In this document: piece by piece, positions 9,045-16,444 of the stretch
How positions within the stretch are numbered: the first letter of the stretch is position 1
Layout: every line of letters starts with the position of its first letter
Source of the DNA: Crocinitomicaceae bacterium
GTDB taxonomy: Bacteria > Bacteroidota > Bacteroidia > Flavobacteriales_D > Crocinitomicaceae
Assembly: GCA_024639405.1 (NCBI GenBank)
Contig: JAHEIL010000003.1
Span: 15,387-57,993 of the forward strand
Direction of reading: 5' to 3'
Length of the DNA stretch: 42,607 nt
Notes under the pieces: model-generated
Databases searched by the model: none
Told to the model about the DNA's origin: nothing
What the model saw: only the letters and a program-made list of their open reading frames with translations
Translations under genes and position numbers: made by a program

Positions 9045-9797
9045 TTATTCGTTTGGATCAATTCCTTTTTGTTTTAACACTGCTAATTTAGCTTCCAATG
9101 CTTTACCTTGGAACAATACACCATTGTAATAGTATTTTTTTCCAATTTGCTTGCCCGCTTCATCGAAGCCAAATGACCAACCGTGCAACAAGCCATTTTT
9201 GTAACGTTCTCGTGCAAATACCTTCCCACTCGCATAACAACGTTCCCAAACACCTGTTTTTTTTCCGTTTGTGTATAAACCCTTTTCCTTTATCGCTCCT
9301 GATTCGTAGTATTCAGTGAATTCTCCATTGATTATTCCTTTAACATAACTTTCAGTGGATAAAATCCGTGGCGATTTTGTCTGTTCGTTCCATGCTTTAT
9401 AAAAACAAACTCTTTTCCCATTTAACTGATCATTTGTATACGATTCACCAGAAATTAAAAAACCTGCTTCATTGTAATTGTACCACAAAGAATCTTTCTT
9501 CAAATTTTTATAAATCCCTACACTCATTAACTTGCCATTTTCATGGTACATTTTTGCGACAGAACGATTTGTATTTGCTTGGTGTTCAATTACTGCTTTT
9601 ACTGAATTACTTAAATAATAATAAGTAAACGTTCCAACAGGTTTATCATCTTTAAATTCACCTTTGTATTGTAATATTCTAGAATTTGGATACGTTTTAC
9701 TCCAAGCTCCTTGTTTTTTTCCTTTTGAATCTGTTACATTTTGACCAAAAACAAAATTACAAGTCAATAAAAGTGCAATTAAAATCTTATTTATCAT
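9045..9797 (-). CDS. Exported MORN-repeat (YwqK-like) protein
   Basis: A 250-residue protein with a signal peptide (1-19, ending FVFGQ) followed by about eight to nine MORN_2-type repeats. The repeat unit is seen as G-x-W/F-x-x-Y-x-x-G-x-x-x-x-x-x-Y, for example GVWERCYASGKVFARERY and HGWSFGFDEAGKQIGKKYYY. Databases often label such chains 'toxin-antitoxin system YwqK family antitoxin', but nothing here looks like a toxin partner, and the signal peptide puts this protein outside the cytoplasm. The repeats probably form a beta-ladder scaffold. It is translated 3 nt after the HAD gene and 9 nt before the lipoprotein gene, so it likely serves the same envelope process. Confidence 0.85.
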   Translation of the reverse strand: MINKILIALLLTCNFVFGQNVTDSKGKKQGAWSKTYPNSRILQYKGEFKDDKPVGTFTYYYLSNSVKAVIEHQANTNRSVAKMYHENGKLMSVGIYKNLKKDSLWYNYNEAGFLISGESYTNDQLNGKRVCFYKAWNEQTKSPRILSTESYVKGIINGEFTEYYESGAIKEKGLYTNGKKTGVWERCYASGKVFARERYKNGLLHGWSFGFDEAGKQIGKKYYYNGVLFQGKALEAKLAVLKQKGIDPNE

Positions 9798-9800
9798 GGC

Positions 9801-10340
9801 TTAACCTATTAAATGTGCTAAATCAATTAAACTATTCACTGTTACATCTGCTTCAACATTTATAGGCTCAACCGTTTGAATACGAACGGTTTTCATTTGC
9901 AATGATTTTCCAAATAAAATATCTGAGTCAGTATCTCCAACCATGATTGATTTTTCAAAGTTTATCGCTTGAAATTCACTTTTTGCTTTTAAAGCCATTG
10001 CTGACGATGGTTTTCGAGTTGAATTTTCCGCGTTTTTTAATTCTGGAGCAAAATAACATTGTGTTATTCGCCCACCGTTTTCTTCAATTTTTTCAACCAT
10101 AACACGGTGAATGTCCAATAAATCAGCTTCAGTCATTATCCCTTTTCCTATTCCTTGTTGGTTGGTGACTACAAAAATATATTGGAAGACTTTGTCAAAA
10201 ACAGCAATTGCATCTAAAACTCCTTCTTCAAAAGAAAATTCACTTTTTGAAGTAATGTAACCGCCCATTTTTCGTTGATTTATAACTCCGTCGCGGTCTA
10301 AAAAAAGCGTCCAAGAAGCATCAATGTTCCACGCTTTCAT
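9801..10340 (-). CDS. HAD-IIIA family phosphatase, GmhB/histidinol-phosphatase-like
   Basis: A 179-residue HAD phosphatase. Motif I is LFLDRDGVIN (Asp15 nucleophile, Asp17 acid/base), motif II is VVTNQQGIGKG (about 57-67), the Lys of motif III is in TRKPSSAMALKA, and motif IV is MVGDTDSDILFGK (about 136-148). The order and length match GmhB, which removes a phosphate from heptose 1,7-bisphosphate in LPS-heptose synthesis, and its relatives. The zinc loop of true GmhB (a Cys-x-His pair followed by a Cys-x-Cys pair) is mostly gone: only one Cys remains, in CYFAPELKNAENSTRKP. The substrate may therefore differ. The start overlaps the end of the GT2 gene by 20 nt, a sign of translational coupling, and supports a sugar-phosphate role in surface glycan synthesis. 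Confidence 0.87.
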   Translation of the reverse strand: MKAWNIDASWTLFLDRDGVINQRKMGGYITSKSEFSFEEGVLDAIAVFDKVFQYIFVVTNQQGIGKGIMTEADLLDIHRVMVEKIEENGGRITQCYFAPELKNAENSTRKPSSAMALKAKSEFQAINFEKSIMVGDTDSDILFGKSLQMKTVRIQTVEPINVEADVTVNSLIDLAHLIG

Positions 10341-11307
10341 CCGTCAAATATTTTTCAATCAAATAAACGTTACGTGTGGACGAATTTCGTCCAATTAATT
10401 CTGCTAGAAATCCAACCAAGAAAAATTGTACACCAATAATCATCGCTGCAAGTGCTATGTAAAATTCTGTTCGTTGAGCTATTAACTTAGCCGCATGATC
10501 AAAAAATAATTTATCAATGATTAAATAAAATGAAAATCCAAATCCAATCAAAAACATCAATGTTCCAATTGCTCCAAAGAAATGCATCGGTTTTTTACCA
10601 AATTTTCCCATAAAAACAACGGACAATAAATCCAACGGACCATTCAAAAAACGGTTAATACCAAATTTTGTTACTCCAAATTTTCGTGCTTGATGAATTA
10701 CAACTTTCTCGCCAATATTAGAGAAACCAGCATATTTTGCTAGTGCAGGAATGTAACGATGCATGTCACCATACAATTCAATACTTTTAACTACACTATT
10801 TTTGTAAGCTTTTAAACCACAATTAAAATCATGCAAGTATATTCCTGTTAATTTTCGTGCAGCCCAATTGTATAATTTGGTAGGGATTGTTTTAGAAATT
10901 GGATCATACCGTTTTTGTTTCCAACCAGAAACAACATCATAATCTTCTTCAACAATCATTTTGTACAAGGCTGGAATTTCATCCGGTGAATCTTGTAAAT
11001 CAGCATCCATTGTAATTACAACATCACCTTTACATATTTCAAAACCTTTCTGAAGAGCTGCAGATTTCCCATAATTTCGTTGAAATTTAATCCCTACTAC
11101 ATTGGAATCTTTTAAGCGTAAAGCTTCAACGACATCCCACGATCCGTCTTTACTTCCATCATCAATAAAAACAACTTCATATGTAAAACCATTTTCTTGC
11201 ATGACTTTCTGAATCCATGAATGTAATTCAGGTAACGATTCCACCTCGTTATACAATGGAATGACAATCGATAATGCCTTTTTATTTTTCAACTCTTTAT
11301 TAATCAT
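10321..11307 (-). CDS. Glycosyltransferase family 2, polyprenyl-phosphate sugar transferase type (GtrB/ArnC-like)
   Basis: A 328-residue GT-A enzyme. The fold opens with ALSIVIPLYNEVESLP, followed by VVFIDDGSKDGSW and the DxD-type motif ITMDADLQDSPDE (metal/nucleotide-sugar binding). The acceptor-side HDFNCGLKAYK and a two-helix membrane hairpin in the last 90 residues mark the DPM1/GtrB/ArnC group, which moves a sugar from UDP- or GDP-sugar to polyprenyl phosphate. I chose the ATG at 11305-11307 (MINKELKNKK); an upstream in-frame TTG at 11319 adds only four residues and falls inside the -7 box. First gene of the glycan operon, overlapping the HAD gene by 20 nt. Confidence 0.93.
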   Translation of the reverse strand: MINKELKNKKALSIVIPLYNEVESLPELHSWIQKVMQENGFTYEVVFIDDGSKDGSWDVVEALRLKDSNVVGIKFQRNYGKSAALQKGFEICKGDVVITMDADLQDSPDEIPALYKMIVEEDYDVVSGWKQKRYDPISKTIPTKLYNWAARKLTGIYLHDFNCGLKAYKNSVVKSIELYGDMHRYIPALAKYAGFSNIGEKVVIHQARKFGVTKFGINRFLNGPLDLLSVVFMGKFGKKPMHFFGAIGTLMFLIGFGFSFYLIIDKLFFDHAAKLIAQRTEFYIALAAMIIGVQFFLVGFLAELIGRNSSTRNVYLIEKYLTDESVEH

Positions 11308-11316
11308 AGTACACGA

Positions 11317-11324
11317 CAAATATA
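11317..11324 (-). promoter_or_regulatory. Candidate -7 box for the GT2 operon
   Basis: TATATTTG on the minus strand, a perfect TAnnTTTG, 9 nt before the ATG of the GT2 gene. No good -33 TTG is seen at 17-23 nt, so only the -7 part is supported. The implied leader is only a few nucleotides. Confidence 0.35.
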
Positions 11325-11390
11325 CAAAACGTACGAAAAGTAAACTAATTGTAGATTCAATAACTTTTCACAACACCTTTACTAGTAAAC

Positions 11391-11501
11391 CTACAATATA
11401 AAAAGTGCAGCAATTATGAAAATAACAATAATGATAATGTATTGCCAAACATCAACAAAATAAGGGTAAATTGATTTCAATCGTTTTTTTAATTTCATCA
11501 T
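11391..11501 (-). CDS. Predicted 36-residue single-pass membrane micropeptide
   Basis: A short frame with a start ATG at 11499-11501 (a second ATG follows at once), a basic head MMKLKKRLKSIYPY, one strongly hydrophobic stretch from VDVWQYIIIIVIFIIAAL to the end, and a TAG stop at 11391-11393. This positive-inside, one-helix form is what a tiny inner-membrane protein would look like. It sits in a 377-bp gap between two divergent genes, on the same strand as and 83 nt ahead of the GT2 gene, and has a -7 box directly upstream. I infer it is real from composition, position and promoter; short AT-rich frames can look hydrophobic by chance. The function is unknown. The rest of the gap (11308-11390, 11511-11632) holds only promoter elements. 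Confidence 0.5.
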   Translation of the reverse strand: MMKLKKRLKSIYPYFVDVWQYIIIIVIFIIAALFIL

Positions 11502-11502
11502 G

Positions 11503-11510
11503 CAAACATA
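11503..11510 (-). promoter_or_regulatory. Candidate -7 box for the micropeptide gene
   Basis: TATGTTTG on the minus strand, a perfect TAnnTTTG, ends 1 nt before the first ATG. If used, transcription would begin at or inside the start codons, so the message would be leaderless. No -33 element is evident. Confidence 0.3.
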
Positions 11511-11632
11511 CTAAAAATGAACAAATTCATCAGTTTATTCTGTAAAAAATCAAGCCTACTTTTTCTTTATTTCTTCAAATGCATCCAACCTATTACAACG
11601 AATTTTGAATTAAAAATCATACCAACCATAAT

Positions 11633-11666
11633 TTTGAAAATCGAACTAAGGTTTTTACTATCTTTG
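11633..11666 (+). promoter_or_regulatory. Promoter of the E1 dehydrogenase gene
   Basis: TTTG (11633-11636), a 22-nt spacer and TATCTTTG (11659-11666) match the Bacteroidota consensus on both elements. Predicted start near 11673, about 12 nt before the ATG. Confidence 0.6.
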
Positions 11667-11684
11667 TGTCGTTAAAAATTGGCT

Positions 11685-14129
11685 ATGGCAAAAGAAAAAA
11701 ACACTCAAAATTCACAAGAAATTGATTTTCAAAGCTTCAAAAATGAAGTATTGAATGATTACAAATTAGCTTGTATTTCTCGTGAAGCTTCTTTACTTGG
11801 AAGAAAAGAAGTGCTTACTGGAAAAGCAAAATTTGGGATTTTCGGTGACGGAAAGGAATTAGCTCAAATTGCTCTTGCCAAACAATTTAGAAACGGAGAT
11901 TTTAGATCTGGTTATTACCGTGATCAAACTTTAATGATGGCGAATGAACAATTAACCGTTCAACAATACTTTGCTGGATTGTATGGTCATACCGATGAAG
12001 TTGTAGAACCACAATCTGCTGGACGTCAAATGGGCGGACACTATTCAACTCGTAATTTAGATGCGAATGGTGAATGGAAAAATTTAATGGAACAAAAAAA
12101 TAGTTCTGCTGATATTTCTCCAACCGCTGGACAAATGCCGCGACTATTAGGTTTAGCTCAAGCATCAAAGGTTTATAGAAATCATCCAACACTTAAAGAC
12201 ATTGAGCATTTTAAAAAATTCACCAACGGAGGTAATGAAGTTGCTTTTGGAACTATAGGTGATGCTTCTACTTCTGAAGGTCCTTTTTGGGAAACTATCA
12301 ATGCCGCAGGTGTATTACAAGTACCAATAGTTATGTCTGTTTGGGACGATGGTTACGGGATTTCTGTACCTCGAGAATTTCAAACGACAAAAAGTAGTAT
12401 TTCTGAAGCTTTAGCTGGAATGCAACGCACTGCTGATAAGCCTGGTTATGAAATATTCATAACAAAAGGTTGGGATTATGCGCATTTGTGTGAAACGTAT
12501 GAAAAAGCTGTTAAATTAGCACGTGAAGAACACATCCCTGTTTTAGTTCATGTGAAAGAAGTAAACCAACCACAAGGCCATTCAACTTCTGGATCACACG
12601 AACGTTACAAATCTGAAGAACGCTTAATCTGGGAAACAGAATTTGATTGCATTGAAAAATTCAAAGAATGGATTTTGAAATTTAATGCCAATGGAAATAC
12701 AATTGCTTCTGAAGAAGAATTAGCAGCAATCCACAAAGAAGCAAAAACGCACGTTAGAGATCAAAAAAATGCAGCTTGGAAAGAATTTACAACAGATATT
12801 CAGGCTGATTTAGCTGAAGCAATCCAAGTGATGAAAGCTGTTGCAAACGAAAGTAGTAACCGCGTATTTATTGAAAAAGAAATTGAACAATTAGAAAAAA
12901 CATTTGAACCAATTCGCAAAGACGTGTTGAGCACAGCTCGACGAATTTTAAGAATGGTTAAAGATGAAAAATTTCCTTCAAGATTAACGTTAGCAGCTTG
13001 GATAAAAAGTAGAATCAATCAAAATCACGAAAGATATAGTTCCCATTTACATTCACAATCAGAACGTTCAGCCTTAAAAATCAAAGCGGTTGCGCCTATC
13101 TATGATGGTTCTAATACATTTGAAGATGGCCGTATTGTTTTGCGTGAAAATTACCGTTCATTGTTAACAAAATATCCAGAAGCACTTGTATTTGGAGAAG
13201 ATGCTGGAAAAATTGGAGGTGTAAACCAATCTTTGGAAGGCATGCAAGAGCAATTTGGAGATTTACGTGTTTCAGATACAGGAATTCGCGAATGCACAAT
13301 TATTGGTCAAGGAATTGGTATGGCAATGCGAGGATTACGCCCGATTGCAGAAATTCAATACTTAGATTATTTATTGTATGCGATTCAAATTATGTCGGAT
13401 GATTTAGCGACAGTTCAATACAGAACAAAAGGTGGACAAAAAGCTCCTTTAATCATCAGTACACGTGGTCACCGTTTAGAAGGAATTTGGCACAGTGGTT
13501 CACCAATGGGAATGATCATCAATTCGATTCGTGGAATGCATGTTTGTGTTCCTAGAAACATGACAAAAGCTGCTGGTTTTTACAATTTATTAATGGAAGC
13601 CGATGAACCTGCCTTGGTGATTGAACCGTTAAATGGTTATAGAACGAAAGAATTAATGCCAACCAATAGTGGCGAATACAAAGAGGCATTGGGTGTTCCT
13701 GAAATCGTGAAAAAAGGTAATGACCTAACAGTTGTATCGTATGGTTCAACATTCAATTTGTGTGAAGTTGCATGTAAAACGTTGACTGAATTAGGAATTG
13801 ATGTTGAATTAATTGATGTTCAAACATTATTACCGTTTGATATTAACCATTCAATAAAAGATTCTTTATCAAAAACAAATCGCTTGTTAATTGTTGATGA
13901 GGATGTGAGCAGTGGTGCAACAGCTTATATGTTGGATAAAATTTTAGTAGAACAAAAAGCGTATTATCATTTAGATGGTGCTCCTGAAACATTGAGTTCA
14001 AAAGACCACCGTCCTGCTTATGGAACAGATGGGGACTACTTCTCAAAACCAAGTATTGATGATATCGTTGAAAAAGTTTATGCCATCATGCATGAAGCAG
14101 ATCCTAAACGTTTTCCTTCTTTGTATTAA
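11685..14129 (+). CDS. 2-oxoacid dehydrogenase E1 component, fused alpha and beta subunits
   Basis: An 814-residue thiamine-diphosphate enzyme joining E1-alpha (about 1-400) and E1-beta (about 470-814). It decarboxylates a 2-oxoacid (branched-chain or pyruvate type) and passes the acyl group to lipoyl-E2. The alpha half has the ThDP/Mg motif GDASTSEGPFWETINAAG, with WDDGYGISVP where the classical motif has Asn-Asn-x-Tyr. The beta half has EALVFGEDAGKIGGVNQSLEG, RVSDTGIRECTIIGQGIG and the C-terminal transketolase domain (VVSYGSTFNLCEVAC). I start at the ATG 11685 (MAKEKNTQN); a TTG six bases earlier is less likely. Such fusions are common in Bacteroidota and are usually read as the branched-chain enzyme. 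The E2 and E3 genes are not in this window. It has its own promoter and terminator. Confidence 0.92.
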   Translation: MAKEKNTQNSQEIDFQSFKNEVLNDYKLACISREASLLGRKEVLTGKAKFGIFGDGKELAQIALAKQFRNGDFRSGYYRDQTLMMANEQLTVQQYFAGLYGHTDEVVEPQSAGRQMGGHYSTRNLDANGEWKNLMEQKNSSADISPTAGQMPRLLGLAQASKVYRNHPTLKDIEHFKKFTNGGNEVAFGTIGDASTSEGPFWETINAAGVLQVPIVMSVWDDGYGISVPREFQTTKSSISEALAGMQRTADKPGYEIFITKGWDYAHLCETYEKAVKLAREEHIPVLVHVKEVNQPQGHSTSGSHERYKSEERLIWETEFDCIEKFKEWILKFNANGNTIASEEELAAIHKEAKTHVRDQKNAAWKEFTTDIQADLAEAIQVMKAVANESSNRVFIEKEIEQLEKTFEPIRKDVLSTARRILRMVKDEKFPSRLTLAAWIKSRINQNHERYSSHLHSQSERSALKIKAVAPIYDGSNTFEDGRIVLRENYRSLLTKYPEALVFGEDAGKIGGVNQSLEGMQEQFGDLRVSDTGIRECTIIGQGIGMAMRGLRPIAEIQYLDYLLYAIQIMSDDLATVQYRTKGGQKAPLIISTRGHRLEGIWHSGSPMGMIINSIRGMHVCVPRNMTKAAGFYNLLMEADEPALVIEPLNGYRTKELMPTNSGEYKEALGVPEIVKKGNDLTVVSYGSTFNLCEVACKTLTELGIDVELIDVQTLLPFDINHSIKDSLSKTNRLLIVDEDVSSGATAYMLDKILVEQKAYYHLDGAPETLSSKDHRPAYGTDGDYFSKPSIDDIVEKVYAIMHEADPKRFPSLY

Positions 14130-14151
14130 ATTTATTAATATTTTTAAAATT

Positions 14152-14195
14152 AAAAGGTCATATTTTCTAAATAAATATGACCTTTTCTTATTTTT
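14152..14195 (+). terminator. Intrinsic terminator after the E1 gene
   Basis: A 14-bp perfect stem, AAAAGGTCATATTT (14152-14165) with AAATATGACCTTTT (14173-14186) and a 7-nt loop, followed by TCTTATTTTT-type T-rich sequence. It argues for starting the next gene at 14213 rather than within the hairpin. Confidence 0.85.
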
Positions 14196-14212
14196 ACCAA
14201 AAAGAACAAACA

Positions 14213-14767
14213 ATGAATTTCAACGAATATCAACTACAATTTGAAGCGATTCTTTCAGGCGCTTTAACAAATGGTGTATATGAAGATCCACATTTTGTAA
14301 ACTACACAAAATTGAACCAATCGAGAATGAATCGATGGTTGAAAAAAGGAGAATTATTAGCAAATACTAAACGAACATTAGCAGAAATAAATTCACCTCA
14401 AAAGTGGGTATTGATTTCAGAGCCTTGGTGCGGTGATGCAGCACATTGTGTCCCTTTCATTGTTATGATGGCTGAACAAAACAACTTCATTTCTCTAGAA
14501 ATTCAATTAAGAGACACCAATTCTGAAATTGATTCGTATTTAACCAATGGTGGGAAAGCTATACCAAAATTAATCATCCGTAATGAAGCAAATAAAGATT
14601 TAGCAATATGGGGTCCACGACCTGAACAATGCCAAAAAGTATTTACAGCAGAAAAAGAAAAAGGTGCTGAAATGGATGCTTTAAAAGTGGTGTTACAAGA
14701 ATGGTACAACGGCAATCATGGTGTTGCAATTCAAGAAGAAATTTGTGCAATTCTTTCAACAATCTAA
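14213..14767 (+). CDS. Thioredoxin family protein
   Basis: A 184-residue cytoplasmic protein with a thioredoxin-like centre: WVLISEPWCGDAAHCVPFIV (about 63-82). Where thioredoxin has C-x-x-C, this protein has a Cys, four residues, then a Cys (CGDAAHC), as in a Bacteroidota/Firmicutes subgroup annotated 'thioredoxin family protein'. The cis-Pro region appears as GGKAIPKLII. There is no signal peptide. The substrate is unknown. I start at ATG 14213 (MNFNEYQLQFE) because an earlier in-frame ATG (14177) lies inside the terminator hairpin. It is followed 2 nt later by an amidohydrolase lipoprotein gene, so the two are probably co-transcribed. Confidence 0.85.
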   Translation: MNFNEYQLQFEAILSGALTNGVYEDPHFVNYTKLNQSRMNRWLKKGELLANTKRTLAEINSPQKWVLISEPWCGDAAHCVPFIVMMAEQNNFISLEIQLRDTNSEIDSYLTNGGKAIPKLIIRNEANKDLAIWGPRPEQCQKVFTAEKEKGAEMDALKVVLQEWYNGNHGVAIQEEICAILSTI

Positions 14768-14769
14768 TT

Positions 14770-16404
14770 ATGAAAAACAACTTAGTGCATGTAATTCTCT
14801 TTTTAACGACGTTGTTATCGAGTTGTATAAAAGGAAAATCTGTTGATTTAGTAGTTTACAATGCCCAAATTCACACGATGGATGAAGCTGGATATCTTTT
14901 CAATGCGATGGCTATCAAAGATGGAAAAATTGTCGAAGTAGGTCCAGAGCGACAAATTCGAAATAAATATGCATCAGATGAAGAAATAGACGCACAAGGA
15001 AAAGATATTTATCCAGGTTTCACAGATGCACATGGACATATTTTCTCTTATGCAGATCAATTGCTAAGTGCTAATTTAGTTGGTTCAAAATCTTTTGACG
15101 AAGTTTTAGTTCGCTTAGAAAAATACCAACAAAAAAAACACCGCTCATTTATAATTGGAAGAGGATGGGATCAATCTTTATGGGAGGATAAAGCATTTCC
15201 AACGAATGAGAAATTATCTCAATTATTTCCAAATACCCCAGTTTGTTTAATTCGCATTGACGGTCATGCTTTGATTGCAAACGATGCATTATTGAAATTA
15301 GCAAAAATAGATGCTTCGACAAACATTGATGGTGGCATCATTCATGTAAATAAGGGGAAATGCACAGGATTTTTAGTCGATAATGCTATGAACCCAATTT
15401 ATGAATTAATACCTCCTTTTCCTGAAAAAGAAATTATGAAAGCCATTCTTGAAATTCAGGACGAATTATTGCAGTATGGTATTACAGGTGTTCATGAAGC
15501 AGGTATTCAATACAACCAACTGGGCATTTTTAATAAATTAATCGCGCAACAAAGATTAGTATTAAATGTTTATGCAATGTTAATGCCTACGAAAGAAAAC
15601 AAGGATTTTGCCTTGAAAAATGGAATTTATACCAACAAAAATTTATTGATTCGTTCATTTAAAGTCATTGGTGATGGTGCTTTAGGTTCTAGAGGTGCAT
15701 TTTTAAAGAAAGAATATTCTGACCAGCACAATCATTTCGGAGTTTTAACAACACCAGTGTCCGACATAAAAGCCATTGCAGCATTTTGTCAAAAAGTTGG
15801 ATATCAACTCAACACACATGCCATTGGTGATTCAACAAACGCATTGCTATTATCGATTTACAAAAATATTTTTACTGTCAACAAAGATCACCGATGGAGA
15901 ATTGAACACGCGCAAGTTGTTGACAAAAAAGACATTGATTTATTTGGAAAATATGCCGTATTTCCAAGCATTCAACCAACCCACGCAGTTTCTGATCAAC
16001 GCTGGGCAGAACTACGTTTAGGAAAAGAGCGCATCAAACATGCATATGCGTATAAATCATTGTTAAATCAAGTTGGTATGGTTGCCATTGGAACCGATTT
16101 TCCGATTGAAATAACAGATCCTTTTTTGACGATTCATGCTGCTGTTCAACGAAAAAATAGTGAAGATTTTCCAGCGAATGGTTTTTACATTTCAGAACAA
16201 TTAACATTGAGTGAATGCCTTAAAGGAATGACCATTTGGGCAGCTTTCGCAGCTTTCCAAGAAAAACAACTTGGGTCATTGGAAAAAGGAAAAGATGCAA
16301 CCTTTGCTATTTTTGAAAACAAACTAACTTCAACTTCTGAATACAAACCAAATTTTTCACTGGCAACATTTATAAAAGGAAAAAAAGTCTATAGTGTTGA
16401 CTAA
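14770..16404 (+). CDS. Amidohydrolase family lipoprotein (YtcJ-like)
   Basis: A 544-residue metal-dependent hydrolase of the amidohydrolase-3/YtcJ group, predicted to be a lipoprotein: basic start, hydrophobic core and lipobox LLSSC with Cys17. The metal-binding HxH lies in PGFTDAHGHIF (about 82-92). The later ligands are a His in THAIGDSTN (about 350), a His in IEHAQVV (about 378) and the Asp in IGTDFPIE (about 440). The C-terminal beta-sandwich (LGSLEKGKDATFAIF) closes on the N-terminal strands. The family breaks cyclic amides and related bonds; the substrate is not predictable. The real start is ATG 14770, 2 nt after the thioredoxin-like gene. An in-frame ATG upstream (14701) lies inside that gene and lacks a signal peptide. 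Confidence 0.9.
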   Translation: MKNNLVHVILFLTTLLSSCIKGKSVDLVVYNAQIHTMDEAGYLFNAMAIKDGKIVEVGPERQIRNKYASDEEIDAQGKDIYPGFTDAHGHIFSYADQLLSANLVGSKSFDEVLVRLEKYQQKKHRSFIIGRGWDQSLWEDKAFPTNEKLSQLFPNTPVCLIRIDGHALIANDALLKLAKIDASTNIDGGIIHVNKGKCTGFLVDNAMNPIYELIPPFPEKEIMKAILEIQDELLQYGITGVHEAGIQYNQLGIFNKLIAQQRLVLNVYAMLMPTKENKDFALKNGIYTNKNLLIRSFKVIGDGALGSRGAFLKKEYSDQHNHFGVLTTPVSDIKAIAAFCQKVGYQLNTHAIGDSTNALLLSIYKNIFTVNKDHRWRIEHAQVVDKKDIDLFGKYAVFPSIQPTHAVSDQRWAELRLGKERIKHAYAYKSLLNQVGMVAIGTDFPIEITDPFLTIHAAVQRKNSEDFPANGFYISEQLTLSECLKGMTIWAAFAAFQEKQLGSLEKGKDATFAIFENKLTSTSEYKPNFSLATFIKGKKVYSVD

Positions 16405-16427
16405 ATTAAATTTAAAAAGTATATTCG
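16397..16427 (+). promoter_or_regulatory. Candidate promoter of the fatty acid-CoA ligase gene
   Basis: TTG (16397-16399), a 20-nt spacer and TATATTCG (16420-16427), one base off TAnnTTTG. Spacing is ideal; it overlaps the end of the amidohydrolase gene. Predicted leader about 10 nt. Confidence 0.35.
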
Positions 16428-16444
16428 TAAACTAAACCTTAACT

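Noticed and set aside
9045-9797. Toxin-antitoxin system (YwqK family 'antitoxin' label)
   Set aside because: The protein has a signal peptide and no toxin-like neighbour; the label comes from MORN-type repeats only.
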